DNA of 54,820 bases from Clostridia bacterium. Lineage in GTDB: Bacteria > Bacillota > Clostridia > Christensenellales > Christensenellaceae. Shown here piece after piece: positions 16,311 through 24,027 of the stretch. The stretch covers positions 1 through 54,820 of the forward strand of contig JAFXKX010000003.1 in assembly GCA_017531505.1 (NCBI GenBank), given 5' to 3'. Every line of letters begins with the position of its first letter. Within the stretch, counting starts at the first letter, position 1. Below the pieces are notes generated by a model that saw only the letters and a program-made list of their open reading frames with translations, had not been told where the DNA came from and searched no databases. The translations under genes were made by a program, and so were the position numbers.

Positions 16311-16865
16311 TTATACAAGAGGCGGTGTAATGTTTTTATGAATTTTTAAGAAGGGCAGATATCTGTCTGTTGCTTTGCACAACGTATAGATCAGGAAGAT
16401 GTGCAGCGGCAGCATGATAAAGGTAGACAGCGCCCGGAACCAGGCGATCTGCGGCGGCATAAAGTTGAGCACGATCAACGTCAGGGTGTTGATCAGAAAA
16501 GAACATAAGATCTGTGCGCAGGCGGTAGCCAAAGAAACGCGCAGCAGGGAGGTTTTGGCGTTTTTACAGAAAAACAATGCCGGCAAGATACCCATCAGCG
16601 CATTGGTCAGGGTAAAAATCGGATTATAACTGCCTAACGGACGTACCAGAAAGACCAGAATATCCGTCAATGCACCGACCAATCCTCCGTAGACCGGCCC
16701 CAAAACAATGCCGGAGAACATAACGGTCGTAGGGGATAAGTTAATATCCTTGACCAGACCGCCAAACATATCAACCGTGATGCCGAGGAATAACTTGAGG
16801 ATCACGGAAATAGAAGTAAGCAGGGCGGCAAATACAGTGAGCTTAAGTTTTTTGTTGGAAACCAT
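16311..16865 (-). CDS. folT: ECF transporter S component, folate-specific type
   Basis: The 184-residue membrane protein has about six hydrophobic segments and the S-component pattern, with GPVYGGLVGALTDIL and YNPIFTLTNALMGILP typical of FolT-like proteins. S components bind the vitamin and use a shared energising module (EcfA, EcfA', EcfT) encoded elsewhere. Folate specificity is supported by the THF riboswitch and terminator just upstream. AAAGGAAT lies six bases before the chosen ATG. The longer frame upstream overlaps the riboswitch and is not used. Confidence 0.88.
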   Translation of the reverse strand: MVSNKKLKLTVFAALLTSISVILKLFLGITVDMFGGLVKDINLSPTTVMFSGIVLGPVYGGLVGALTDILVFLVRPLGSYNPIFTLTNALMGILPALFFCKNAKTSLLRVSLATACAQILCSFLINTLTLIVLNFMPPQIAWFRALSTFIMLPLHIFLIYTLCKATDRYLPFLKIHKNITPPLV

Positions 16866-16911
16866 CGCAAAATTCCTTTCGGAATAACGCACCAGATTAC
16901 TGCTCGCTGCA

Positions 16912-16943
16912 ATAAAAAAGAGGCACCTCAAGTGGGATGCCTT
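16912..16943 (-). terminator. Expression-platform terminator of the THF riboswitch
   Basis: On the minus strand AGGCATC pairs with GGTGCCT around CCACTTGA and is followed by C and six T residues. It lies about 12 bases after the aptamer, so ligand binding probably controls termination before folT. Confidence 0.78.
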
Positions 16944-16954
16944 TGCTATTGCTG

Positions 16955-17037
16955 GCAGCGGACGCGAGATCGGGGGCATAAACGCACTCTACGGGCAACA
17001 TCCCATCCCGTTAGATACCGCCGGATCTCTACTCTGC
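16955..17037 (-). ncRNA. Tetrahydrofolate riboswitch aptamer
   Basis: On the minus strand the element starts GCAGAGTAG, has AGATC pairing with the distal GATCT, contains a hairpin with the conserved GGGATG (in CGGGATGGGATGTTGCCCG), and closes with GTCCGCTGC pairing to the first arm. These match the THF-I riboswitch consensus (GAGUAG, GGGAUG and a closing CCGCUCC-like strand). It lies directly before folT. Identification is by eye. Confidence 0.82.
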
Positions 17038-17049
17038 GTATTCGTTATC

Positions 17050-17078
17050 AATATAGCATATCCGATATGGCTTGGCAA
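17050..17078 (-). promoter_or_regulatory. Promoter of the folT riboswitch transcript
   Basis: On the minus strand TTGCCA (17078-17073) and TATATT (17055-17050) are 17 bases apart, and the riboswitch starts about 13 bases later. Confidence 0.7.
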
Positions 17079-17100
17079 TAAAAATCAACAGGAGAGTTTT

Positions 17101-17583
17101 ATGCAATATGTGCTTTCGCGGCGGGATACTCCGTTGTCCCTCAGCGCCCGTTATGGACTTCCCCTATGTATGTTGTACAGATCCAATCAAAAAGCAAAGT
17201 GGCGGCCGGGGGAACGTATTGATTTGCCGTTGGGCTGTTTGATGAAAACATATGTCCGGGAGACGCCGGTATTTCACTTGGTGCCGCACCGGGTCATGCA
17301 GGGGGAGACGGTATATATGCTTGCCGAGCGGTATCATACGGTGATGCACCGTATACTGCAGCAAAATGGATTGTCGCACCCGGAGCAGGTCAAGACGGGG
17401 CAGATGCTGCAAATCCCGTGCCTAAATGATGAATTTATGGTATATTCATATCAGGTGACAGATACGCCGGCACAAGTGGCCGCGCGGTTTGCCATGACAG
17501 AGCAAGAACTGCTGCGTATCAATGACAATTCCGGGTGGTATCCCGGAATGCGGATTATCGTGCGCAGAAGGGAGAAGATATGA
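17101..17583 (+). CDS. LysM-repeat protein
   Basis: The 160-residue protein is made of three LysM-like repeats (about residues 1-45, 60-107 and 110-157). The repeats show the usual pattern of a strand, DTPLSLSARYGL/ETVYMLAERYHT/DTPAQVAARFAM, and a closing PG.. strand (RPGERIDLP, KTGQMLQIP, YPGMRIIVR). LysM domains bind N-acetylglucosamine polymers such as peptidoglycan or spore cortex. No signal peptide is seen, which would fit a spore-associated or intracellular protein, as in SafA-like proteins; that is inference. CAGGAGAG precedes the ATG, and its stop overlaps the next gene by four bases. Confidence 0.82.
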   Translation: MQYVLSRRDTPLSLSARYGLPLCMLYRSNQKAKWRPGERIDLPLGCLMKTYVRETPVFHLVPHRVMQGETVYMLAERYHTVMHRILQQNGLSHPEQVKTGQMLQIPCLNDEFMVYSYQVTDTPAQVAARFAMTEQELLRINDNSGWYPGMRIIVRRREKI

Positions 17584-19292
17584 ACATTGTACTGGTGGGT
17601 ATCAATGCAAAGTATGCCCATACCAATCCTGCCGTCCGTTATCTGCAACAATACTGTGGGGATCCGGATGTGCATATTGCAGAATACACCATTAATATGG
17701 ATATGGAAACGGTTTTTGGAGATCTGTTGGCAAGGAAGGCAGATGCTTACGGATTTTCGGTATATATATGGAATGTAAGGCAGGTATATCGGCTGGCAGA
17801 CCGACTGCGCACTGCGGGCAAACAGGTGTTTATGGGCGGTCCGGAGGTCACTTATGATGCCGGGACAGCACTGAAGCATTGCGATTGGGTATTGTATGGC
17901 GAAGGGGAGGAAGCGTTCCGTCGGCTGGTTCAGGCATTGCGGCAGGATGGAGATATTTCGGAAGTCCCCTCTCTTTGCAGATTACAAAATGGGCAGGTAT
18001 ACTATCATCAGCCTGCGCCGTATGCAGATATGGATGCATTGCCGCAGCCGTATGCAGATCTGGATGCACTCAAAGGCAGATTGATCTATTATGAATCCTC
18101 GAGAGGTTGTCCGTTTTCGTGTGCATACTGTTTGTCTTCTGCTGAAAAGCATTTGCGGTTTGCTTCGGCAGAAAAGGTATGCAGAGATATCCGTACGTAT
18201 GCACAGGCAGGCGTGATGAAGGTAAAGTTTGTAGACAGAACCTTTAATGCCGACAGAAAGCGTGCCGCCCGCATAGTACGGGATATCAATCAATACGGCG
18301 GAGATACGGAATTTCACTTTGAGATGGCAGCGGATCTGATCGATGAAGAGATGATAAACGCCCTGGCGGAAGCAAAACCGGGGAAACTGCAGCTGGAGAT
18401 CGGGGTACAATCCACCTACGGCCCTACATTGCAGGCAATCGACAGAGTGCAGGATTTTTCATATACCGCAAATGTGGTCAAGCGTATTTTGCAAAAGGGC
18501 AATGTGCATATTCATCTGGATCTGATCGCAGGGCTTCCGCTGGAAGGTCTGGCGCAATTCAAACAATCGTTTGATGATGTGATGTCTGTAGGGGCACAGG
18601 TGGTACAACTGGGTTTCCTGAAGGTATTAAAAGGGTCCCGTATGGAAGCACTGACAGAACAGTACGGGATTGTTGCAAGCGATACGGCTCCGTATGAAGT
18701 ACGGTATACCCATCATATTTCTGCCCGGGAACTGGACGAACTGAGACAGGTGGAATATTTGCTGGAACGTATATACAATAGCGGGCTATATTATCACACG
18801 GTGCATCGGGCGGCGAAAGCAGCAGGCAGTTATTATGCCTTTTTGCTGGGGCTGCAGCAAACTTTAGTAAAGCAAGGAAGAGAAGCCCGCAAACTTTCGG
18901 AACAGGATCTGGCGATGCTGCTATGGGATCAGGCAGAAGCGTATCCGCAGGAGAAAGATCTGTTACGGGATATGCTGCGGCTGGATTGGTTTCTGCGCCT
19001 GCGAAGAGCGTTGCTGCCCGGGGCATTGGAATGCAGAGGTGAATGGCAGAGACATTTTTATGCCCATATGCCGGATCGGCTGGCAGAAGCCATTCCCAAA
19101 GGAAAGCGCCCCTGGCACTATTCCCGTGTGGAGAAATTTTGTTTTGATGTGACAGAATACCTGCAGAGCGGAAATATAACAAAACTGTCTGACATATGCT
19201 ACTTCGACTACACATCCGGCGGGAAACCGGAAGTATTGCCGATACAGCAGTCAGGAGAAATATGGCAAATAAAAAAGAAAGACCCGGTATAA
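17580..19292 (+). CDS. B12-binding-domain radical SAM protein (DUF4080-type)
   Basis: The 570-residue enzyme starts with a cobalamin-binding-like Rossmann domain (IVLVGINAKYAHTNPAVRYL, later FMGGPEVTYD), then a radical SAM core with the CPFSCAYC cluster motif near residue 180 that binds the 4Fe-4S cluster and SAM, and a C-terminal DUF4080-like region. Members of this family are common in Clostridia but their substrate is unknown. The start is fixed by the ATGA overlap with the LysM gene. A 30-base internal duplication (18018-18068) repeats PYADMDAL/PYADLDAL just before the radical SAM core. The stop codon lies in the loop of a hairpin. Confidence 0.88.
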   Translation: MNIVLVGINAKYAHTNPAVRYLQQYCGDPDVHIAEYTINMDMETVFGDLLARKADAYGFSVYIWNVRQVYRLADRLRTAGKQVFMGGPEVTYDAGTALKHCDWVLYGEGEEAFRRLVQALRQDGDISEVPSLCRLQNGQVYYHQPAPYADMDALPQPYADLDALKGRLIYYESSRGCPFSCAYCLSSAEKHLRFASAEKVCRDIRTYAQAGVMKVKFVDRTFNADRKRAARIVRDINQYGGDTEFHFEMAADLIDEEMINALAEAKPGKLQLEIGVQSTYGPTLQAIDRVQDFSYTANVVKRILQKGNVHIHLDLIAGLPLEGLAQFKQSFDDVMSVGAQVVQLGFLKVLKGSRMEALTEQYGIVASDTAPYEVRYTHHISARELDELRQVEYLLERIYNSGLYYHTVHRAAKAAGSYYAFLLGLQQTLVKQGREARKLSEQDLAMLLWDQAEAYPQEKDLLRDMLRLDWFLRLRRALLPGALECRGEWQRHFYAHMPDRLAEAIPKGKRPWHYSRVEKFCFDVTEYLQSGNITKLSDICYFDYTSGGKPEVLPIQQSGEIWQIKKKDPV

Positions 19293-19305
19293 AACCGGGT
19301 CTTTC
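19277..19305 (+). terminator. Hairpin enclosing the stop codon of the radical SAM gene
   Basis: GAAAGACCCGGT and ACCGGGTCTTTC pair perfectly with the TAA stop in the loop. The T run is poor, so it may be a weak terminator or an mRNA end stabiliser. Confidence 0.6.
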
Positions 19306-19395
19306 CCGTATAGAGGAAAAATGAAACGGGAAATGATGCGTGATGCATCAATCCTATTATTGCCGTCTGGCGATAGATTATACCTATAAAATCAA

Positions 19396-20019
19396 TTATT
19401 TTTTACAGCGTTTGAACTGCAACACCATACCGGCGATACCGAGTATGATGGTGGCACCGATAATATAGATGAGAGAACTGTTGAAGAATGCATCCAATGT
19501 AGATATGGTGTCCAGCAAGGGGCGTTGGATTGTCAGCACATCAAAGCCGATATGTGCAAAACGATCGATCAGATATCCGCCGTTGATACTGAGCAGCATA
19601 GCGCCGCAGGCAGAGGTGGAAAGAATCAGTACCAGCCGTTTGTATCCGATGGACAAAGCACCGGCTGCCAATGCCAATGCGATCAGCAGCACCAGACCGA
19701 CGGTGCCGAAGGGCGGGATGCCGAAGGAGTGACACAAAATAAAACCGACAGCCAAACCGAGCCCCGCACCTGCTGCAAACATCGCAATGCGATACAAGGT
19801 ATAGGTAAGGCCGGAAAGCAGTAATCCGGCAACGGTGCTCAGGATGTTTCTCCAAAGAGCGCTGATCGGAAGTTTGATGACAAGCGCATAACATACCAGA
19901 AAACCGGCCATAAAGGCATAGATGGAAATGAGCAGCCGGATATTCTTATAGCCAAAGAAGCAAAGCATAAATGCCAGAACGACCTGGGCCAATATGAAAA
20001 TGATAAACAAATCAAACAT
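19396..20019 (-). CDS. Polytopic membrane protein (DUF4203/TMEM198-like)
   Basis: The 207-residue protein has about seven hydrophobic helices and almost no soluble part, ending in a short basic tail (QFKRCKK). The repeated Gly-rich helices (AAGAGLGLAVGFILC) and overall length resemble the DUF4203/TM7S3 group, whose function is not known. GGAG is ten bases before the ATG. It is a single gene, divergent from the TSUP pair. I do not assign a function. Confidence 0.7.
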   Translation of the reverse strand: MFDLFIIFILAQVVLAFMLCFFGYKNIRLLISIYAFMAGFLVCYALVIKLPISALWRNILSTVAGLLLSGLTYTLYRIAMFAAGAGLGLAVGFILCHSFGIPPFGTVGLVLLIALALAAGALSIGYKRLVLILSTSACGAMLLSINGGYLIDRFAHIGFDVLTIQRPLLDTISTLDAFFNSSLIYIIGATIILGIAGMVLQFKRCKK

Positions 20020-20112
20020 AAGAAATGTTCTCCAACATAAAAACTGTACTTCATTATACTCGATTTTTTATCGGATGTAAATAAAACAGTACGGTGCGGA
20101 TACACTATAAAC

Positions 20113-20487
20113 ATGATGATGTGTAGAAGACGACAAAATACAATAGTACTTTTGCTGTATGGAGCAGGCATTGGATTGATCAATGGATTTTTTGGTGCCG
20201 GCGGAGGCGTATTGGCAGTGGAGTGTATGGTGCGGCGGGGAATTGTACAAAACCGGGCCCATGCTTCGGCTATTTTGGCGATACTGCCGTTGTCTGTGGT
20301 CAGTGCAGGTTTGTATTTTTTGAAAGGACATCTCCTTTTTGATGCGTCCACATGGATGCTGCTGGGCGGCGGGGCTGTTGGCGGTTTGCTGGGGGCCGTA
20401 CTGCTTGGCAAATTGTCCGCAAAGTGGATCGATATGCTGTTTACCGCACTGATCCTTTTTTCGGGGATCCGGATGCTGATGGGATAG
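20113..20487 (+). CDS. Half-length TSUP (TauE/SafE) permease, subunit 1
   Basis: This 124-residue membrane protein covers one TSUP half: GAGIGLINGFFGAGGGVLAVE is the family signature near residue 17, followed by three to four helices. TSUP permeases move sulfite, sulfonates or other organic anions and usually have two such halves in one ~250-residue chain. Here the second half is the next gene (20499), so the two probably form a heterodimer. No ribosome site precedes the ATG; a -10-like TACACT (20101-20106) lies six bases upstream, consistent with a leaderless mRNA. Confidence 0.8.
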   Translation: MMMCRRRQNTIVLLLYGAGIGLINGFFGAGGGVLAVECMVRRGIVQNRAHASAILAILPLSVVSAGLYFLKGHLLFDASTWMLLGGGAVGGLLGAVLLGKLSAKWIDMLFTALILFSGIRMLMG

Positions 20488-20498
20488 GAGGTGAGAGG

Positions 20499-20879
20499 AT
20501 GTGGTATCTGTTGGCGGGGATTGCCTTTGGTGTGATCGGTGGTATGGGAATGGGCGGCGGTGTGATTTTGATACCTATATTGACAGGGCTGCTCAGTGCG
20601 GGGCAGCACACGGCACAGGGGTTGAATTTGTTGTGCTTTTTGCCTACTTCGATCTTTGCACTGTTTCTGCATCTGAAGAAAAAGCAGGTGGAAATAAAGA
20701 CGGCATTGCTGCTGGCGGCAGGCGGATTGGCAGGTGCTGTCGGCGGCGCGTTCCTGGCGAATCATCTGCAAAACGATATGCTGCGAAAACTGTTTGGTGC
20801 GGCATTGCTGGCATTGGGAGGCAGCAGGCTGATACGGCTTGCAAAACAACGGAAAAATGTGTACGATAAGAAAAAATGA
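20499..20879 (+). CDS. Half-length TSUP (TauE/SafE) permease, subunit 2
   Basis: This 126-residue protein repeats the signature as GIAFGVIGGMGMGGGVILIP near residue 7 and has four hydrophobic segments with a basic, charged tail. AGGAGGT is seven bases before the chosen ATG, and the gap from subunit 1 is eleven bases, so both come from one message. Together they rebuild a normal-length TSUP transporter. The maf gene starts 20 bases later. Confidence 0.82.
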   Translation: MWYLLAGIAFGVIGGMGMGGGVILIPILTGLLSAGQHTAQGLNLLCFLPTSIFALFLHLKKKQVEIKTALLLAAGGLAGAVGGAFLANHLQNDMLRKLFGAALLALGGSRLIRLAKQRKNVYDKKK

Positions 20880-20899
20880 TCCGAAAAGGAAGATATCGT

Positions 20900-21457
20900 A
20901 TGAAATGGATTCTTGCTTCTGCCTCTCCGCGCAGAAAGGAATTGATAGCACATATTTGCCGTGAATTTGAAATCAAAGTGGCCGATGCCGACGAAACTGT
21001 GGAGGATACAGACTGCGCACAAACGGTACAGACGTTAGCACTGCGCAAGGCCCTTGCCATCGGACCGCAGGAGGATGCGGTGGTGATCGGTGCCGATACT
21101 TTGGTCGCCATAGGGCAGGAGATTCTGGGAAAACCCAAAGACCGTGAGGATGCTGCGCGTATGCTCAGATTGCTCAGCGGCAATGTACATCAGGTATATA
21201 CCGGTGTGGCGATCGTGGTTGCCGGTCGGCAGAGAGTATTTTACGAAAAGACAGATGTATATTTTGCACCCATTACACCGCAGGAACTGGAATATTATTT
21301 GGATACAGCAAACTATCAGGATAAAGCGGGGGCGTATGCAATACAAATGGATGCGGCAAAATTTATCACGCGTATCGACGGATGTTATCACAATGTAGTG
21401 GGCTTGCCTGTCGGTCGCTTGTATCAGGAACTCAAACAGATGGAATTGCTTTCATAA
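20900..21457 (+). CDS. maf: Maf family nucleoside triphosphate pyrophosphatase
   Basis: The 185-residue protein starts with the Maf signature ILASASPRRKELI and continues with ADADETV, VVIGADTLVAIG and GKPKDREDAARML. Maf proteins hydrolyse modified or canonical dTTP/UTP to the monophosphate and are linked to septum formation. AAAGGAAG precedes the chosen ATG. Its place just before mreB-like, mreC and mreD is the classic clostridial order (maf-mreBCD). Confidence 0.93.
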   Translation: MKWILASASPRRKELIAHICREFEIKVADADETVEDTDCAQTVQTLALRKALAIGPQEDAVVIGADTLVAIGQEILGKPKDREDAARMLRLLSGNVHQVYTGVAIVVAGRQRVFYEKTDVYFAPITPQELEYYLDTANYQDKAGAYAIQMDAAKFITRIDGCYHNVVGLPVGRLYQELKQMELLS

Positions 21458-21512
21458 GCATAGTTTCCCATTCCGGGACATACCTATAGGAAAAAGGATA
21501 GGATGGACAGGA

Positions 21513-22517
21513 ATGGGAATTTATTTTGGCAAAGCATTGGGGATCGATATGGGTACTGCCTATACCCGGGTATGCTGCGGCGATATGGTTATGTGCGAAC
21601 CGACTATCGTGGCGGCAGAGGAGAAAGGCAATACGATGGTCGCTGCCGGCGCGGAAGCGGCAGAATTGCTGCGGTGTGCACCCGGGCGATACAGGCAAGT
21701 GCTGCCGATATGCAGCGGATATATTCGCCATAGAGAGGCAGTGATCTATATGCTGGGATATATGCTTGCAAAGATACTGCCGTGTGTGGGGAAGGTCACC
21801 GGTGCGACGATTTGCATTCCTTATGGGCTCAATGAGCGGCAATATGATGCGTGGGAATATTGCGCCATGCTGGCAGGGATCAGAAAGGTACACTTTATAG
21901 AGGAACCTTTGGCGGCAGGGCTGTCACAGGGATGGGATGTATATGCACCTTATGCCAGAATGTCCGTGAGTTTGGGGGCGGGCAGTATCCGCGCAGCGGC
22001 AGCGGGATATGCGGGCGTCATAGCGCAGGCCAGAGCATATGCCGGCGGCAATGCGCTGGATGAGGCGATCGCACGGTATATTGCGCGTGCCTACGGCGTG
22101 CGTGTGGGCGGCGGCTGGGCAGAGCGCCTGAAAGTGGCTCTGGGTGCGCAGCAAGGCCGGTCATATATACAGGTATCCGGACAGCTGCCGACAGATGGAC
22201 GTATGGCAGATGTTCAGGTATGTCCGGCGGAATTTGGCGGAGTATTGCAATTGTATTATCAATCTGTTCTGGAAGTGATCCGCAGTTTGTTTTATAAGAT
22301 ATCTCCGGATGCTGTCAGCGATATCGCAGAGGAAGGAATCTTATTGTATGGAGGCAATGCGCTGCTGTATGGTTTGCGGCAATATCTGCAAGAACGGCTG
22401 GAATTGCCGGTAACTGTGTCGGCGCAACCGCTGTATACAGGGGCTGTCGGTGCTTATCGGGCGATCGGAGCAGATAAGAAGCAGAAGGCGCAAAGGAAGG
22501 CAGCCGGACGAAAATAA
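21513..22517 (+). CDS. MreB-like actin-family protein with a divergent nucleotide site
   Basis: The 334-residue protein has the MreB layout: phosphate-1 loop GIDMGTAYT near residue 10, the EEPLAAG segment, a GGNALDEAIARYI segment matching MreB GGDEMDEAI, and the adenosine loop LYGGNALLYGL. The phosphate-2 loop, normally DxGGGT, reads SLGAGSI, so the catalytic Asp is lost and ATP hydrolysis may be weak or absent. It precedes mreC and mreD, but a terminator and a new promoter separate it from mreC. It may be the local MreB, or a non-hydrolysing paralogue with a normal MreB elsewhere. Confidence 0.8.
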   Translation: MGIYFGKALGIDMGTAYTRVCCGDMVMCEPTIVAAEEKGNTMVAAGAEAAELLRCAPGRYRQVLPICSGYIRHREAVIYMLGYMLAKILPCVGKVTGATICIPYGLNERQYDAWEYCAMLAGIRKVHFIEEPLAAGLSQGWDVYAPYARMSVSLGAGSIRAAAAGYAGVIAQARAYAGGNALDEAIARYIARAYGVRVGGGWAERLKVALGAQQGRSYIQVSGQLPTDGRMADVQVCPAEFGGVLQLYYQSVLEVIRSLFYKISPDAVSDIAEEGILLYGGNALLYGLRQYLQERLELPVTVSAQPLYTGAVGAYRAIGADKKQKAQRKAAGRK

Positions 22518-22538
22518 AGAATGATGATGGAATATCAG

Positions 22539-22570
22539 AAAACCGGTGTATAAATTACACCGGTTTTTAT
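22539..22570 (+). terminator. Terminator after the mreB-like gene
   Basis: AAACCGGTGTA pairs with TACACCGGTTT around a short loop and is followed by T residues. It separates the mreB-like gene from mreC. Confidence 0.85.
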
Positions 22571-22612
22571 TTGCGAAGGAATTGTAAAAAATTATGGATA
22601 TGCGCAAAGCGT

Positions 22613-22641
22613 TTGCGTTCAAGGGGCTTCCTTGCTATAAT
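22613..22641 (+). promoter_or_regulatory. Promoter of mreC-mreD-mrdA
   Basis: TTGCGT (22613-22618) and a perfect TATAAT (22636-22641) are 17 bases apart, about 38 bases before the mreC start. Confidence 0.7.
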
Positions 22642-22678
22642 TATTAATTATCAAGATGTTATTTTGGAGAGTATCGGC

Positions 22679-23503
22679 ATGAATTTTTGGAAAAACCGGC
22701 CGTTGGTGATCACCGTGATTTTGGTGATCGTATTATTGAGCTTGGTCATCTCGACAGCAAATACAGAAGATAGCGTTGGTCCGGTCAGCATATTGGGCAG
22801 ATTATTAAAACCGGTACAAAGCTTTTTCTATGAGTTGACCGAAGATATCGGTATGTTCTTTGACGGGCGTGAAAGCACGACACAGCTGAAAGAACAAAAT
22901 GAACTGCTGAAGGAACAGGTTGCTCTGTACGAAGAACAATTGAGCAATTATTACGAATTGAGCGCGGAAAATGAGCGCCTGCGTGAATTGCTGAACTATA
23001 TGCAGGATTCCGAATACGAGATCGTGACGGCAGAAGTCATCGGCACCATGCCGGGTGAATGGTTTGATGAGTTTACGATCAGCGAGGGCAGCAATGCGGG
23101 TATCCGTACCAATATGATCGTATACAGCGCAGACGGTCTGGTTGGCAAAGTGGTATATACGGCAGGCGGTCATGCAAGAGTACTGTCTATCATGGACGAT
23201 ACCAGCGGTATCGCAGTCATGGTAGAGCGTACGCGCGACAATGCGGTGCTGCATGCAACGGAAGATACACCGGATACATTGCAGATGCGGTATCTGCGGG
23301 AAGATGCGGATATCGTGCCCGGTGACAAGATTATCACCTCCGGACTTGGCGGCATTTATCCCAAGGGGATCGTGGTAGGCGTGGTGAGTGAGGTCAGCAC
23401 CAATACGGCCAGCGAACGAGTGGTTTATGTAAAAAGTACAGTGGATTTTGAACATCTCGAAGAAGTGGCTGTTGTGCTGCATGTATTTGAAGAGGTACAG
23501 TAA
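22679..23503 (+). CDS. mreC: Rod shape-determining protein MreC
   Basis: The 274-residue protein has one N-terminal membrane helix (VITVILVIVLLSLVIS), a coiled coil (about residues 65-115, with QNELLKEQVALYEEQLSN) and the two beta-barrel-like subdomains of MreC outside the membrane, with GLVGKVV and ILTSG-like ITSGLGGIYPKGIVVG motifs. It organises the elongation synthase complex with MreD, RodA and PBP2. TTGGAGAG lies upstream of the chosen ATG, and its stop overlaps the mreD start (TAATG). Confidence 0.93.
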   Translation: MNFWKNRPLVITVILVIVLLSLVISTANTEDSVGPVSILGRLLKPVQSFFYELTEDIGMFFDGRESTTQLKEQNELLKEQVALYEEQLSNYYELSAENERLRELLNYMQDSEYEIVTAEVIGTMPGEWFDEFTISEGSNAGIRTNMIVYSADGLVGKVVYTAGGHARVLSIMDDTSGIAVMVERTRDNAVLHATEDTPDTLQMRYLREDADIVPGDKIITSGLGGIYPKGIVVGVVSEVSTNTASERVVYVKSTVDFEHLEEVAVVLHVFEEVQ

Positions 23504-24015
23504 TGCGGTATTTGGTTTTGGCAGGGGTATCGGCAGTATCGATGATCATGACTGCCTGTATCAGCCCCCATTTATCCATTGTCAATGCGCAGATGGATGT
23601 GATGCTTGCGGCGATGCTGTGTATGGTGCTGCGCGAGAAAACCTTGACTCCGGTGTTTTATACGGCGGGCATGGCAGTGCTGATGGATGCATTTTTTTCA
23701 CGGGCATTCGGGTTTTACACGCTGCAATATCTGGGTACGGGTCTGGTGATCTATCTGGTAATGCGGACGAGGCGTATCGATACGGCGGCTGTCATGGCAT
23801 CCGGCGCAGGATTTTGGCTGCTGCGTGAGATATTGGGTGTATGGCTTTGCTTTTTGTCGGACCGTCCTGTAGGGATGTCCAGTCGGTTTGTATACAGCGT
23901 TTTGCCCGGGTGTATCCCGCAGGTTTTATTGTGCCTGATCGTACATTGGCTGATGGGCAAGTTGTATGCGCACCGGTTTGTATGGCCGATCGGTCTTTAT
24001 TCTGATCATAACTGA
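23503..24015 (+). CDS. mreD: Rod shape-determining protein MreD
   Basis: The 170-residue integral membrane protein has five to six hydrophobic helices and a typical MreD length. The VLMDAFFSRAFGFYTLQY stretch matches the conserved (D)…G.N…Y pattern of the family. It begins within the mreC stop, so translation is coupled, and mrdA follows twelve bases after its stop. Confidence 0.88.
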   Translation: MRYLVLAGVSAVSMIMTACISPHLSIVNAQMDVMLAAMLCMVLREKTLTPVFYTAGMAVLMDAFFSRAFGFYTLQYLGTGLVIYLVMRTRRIDTAAVMASGAGFWLLREILGVWLCFLSDRPVGMSSRFVYSVLPGCIPQVLLCLIVHWLMGKLYAHRFVWPIGLYSDHN

Positions 24016-24027
24016 GGAGTTTAGGGT

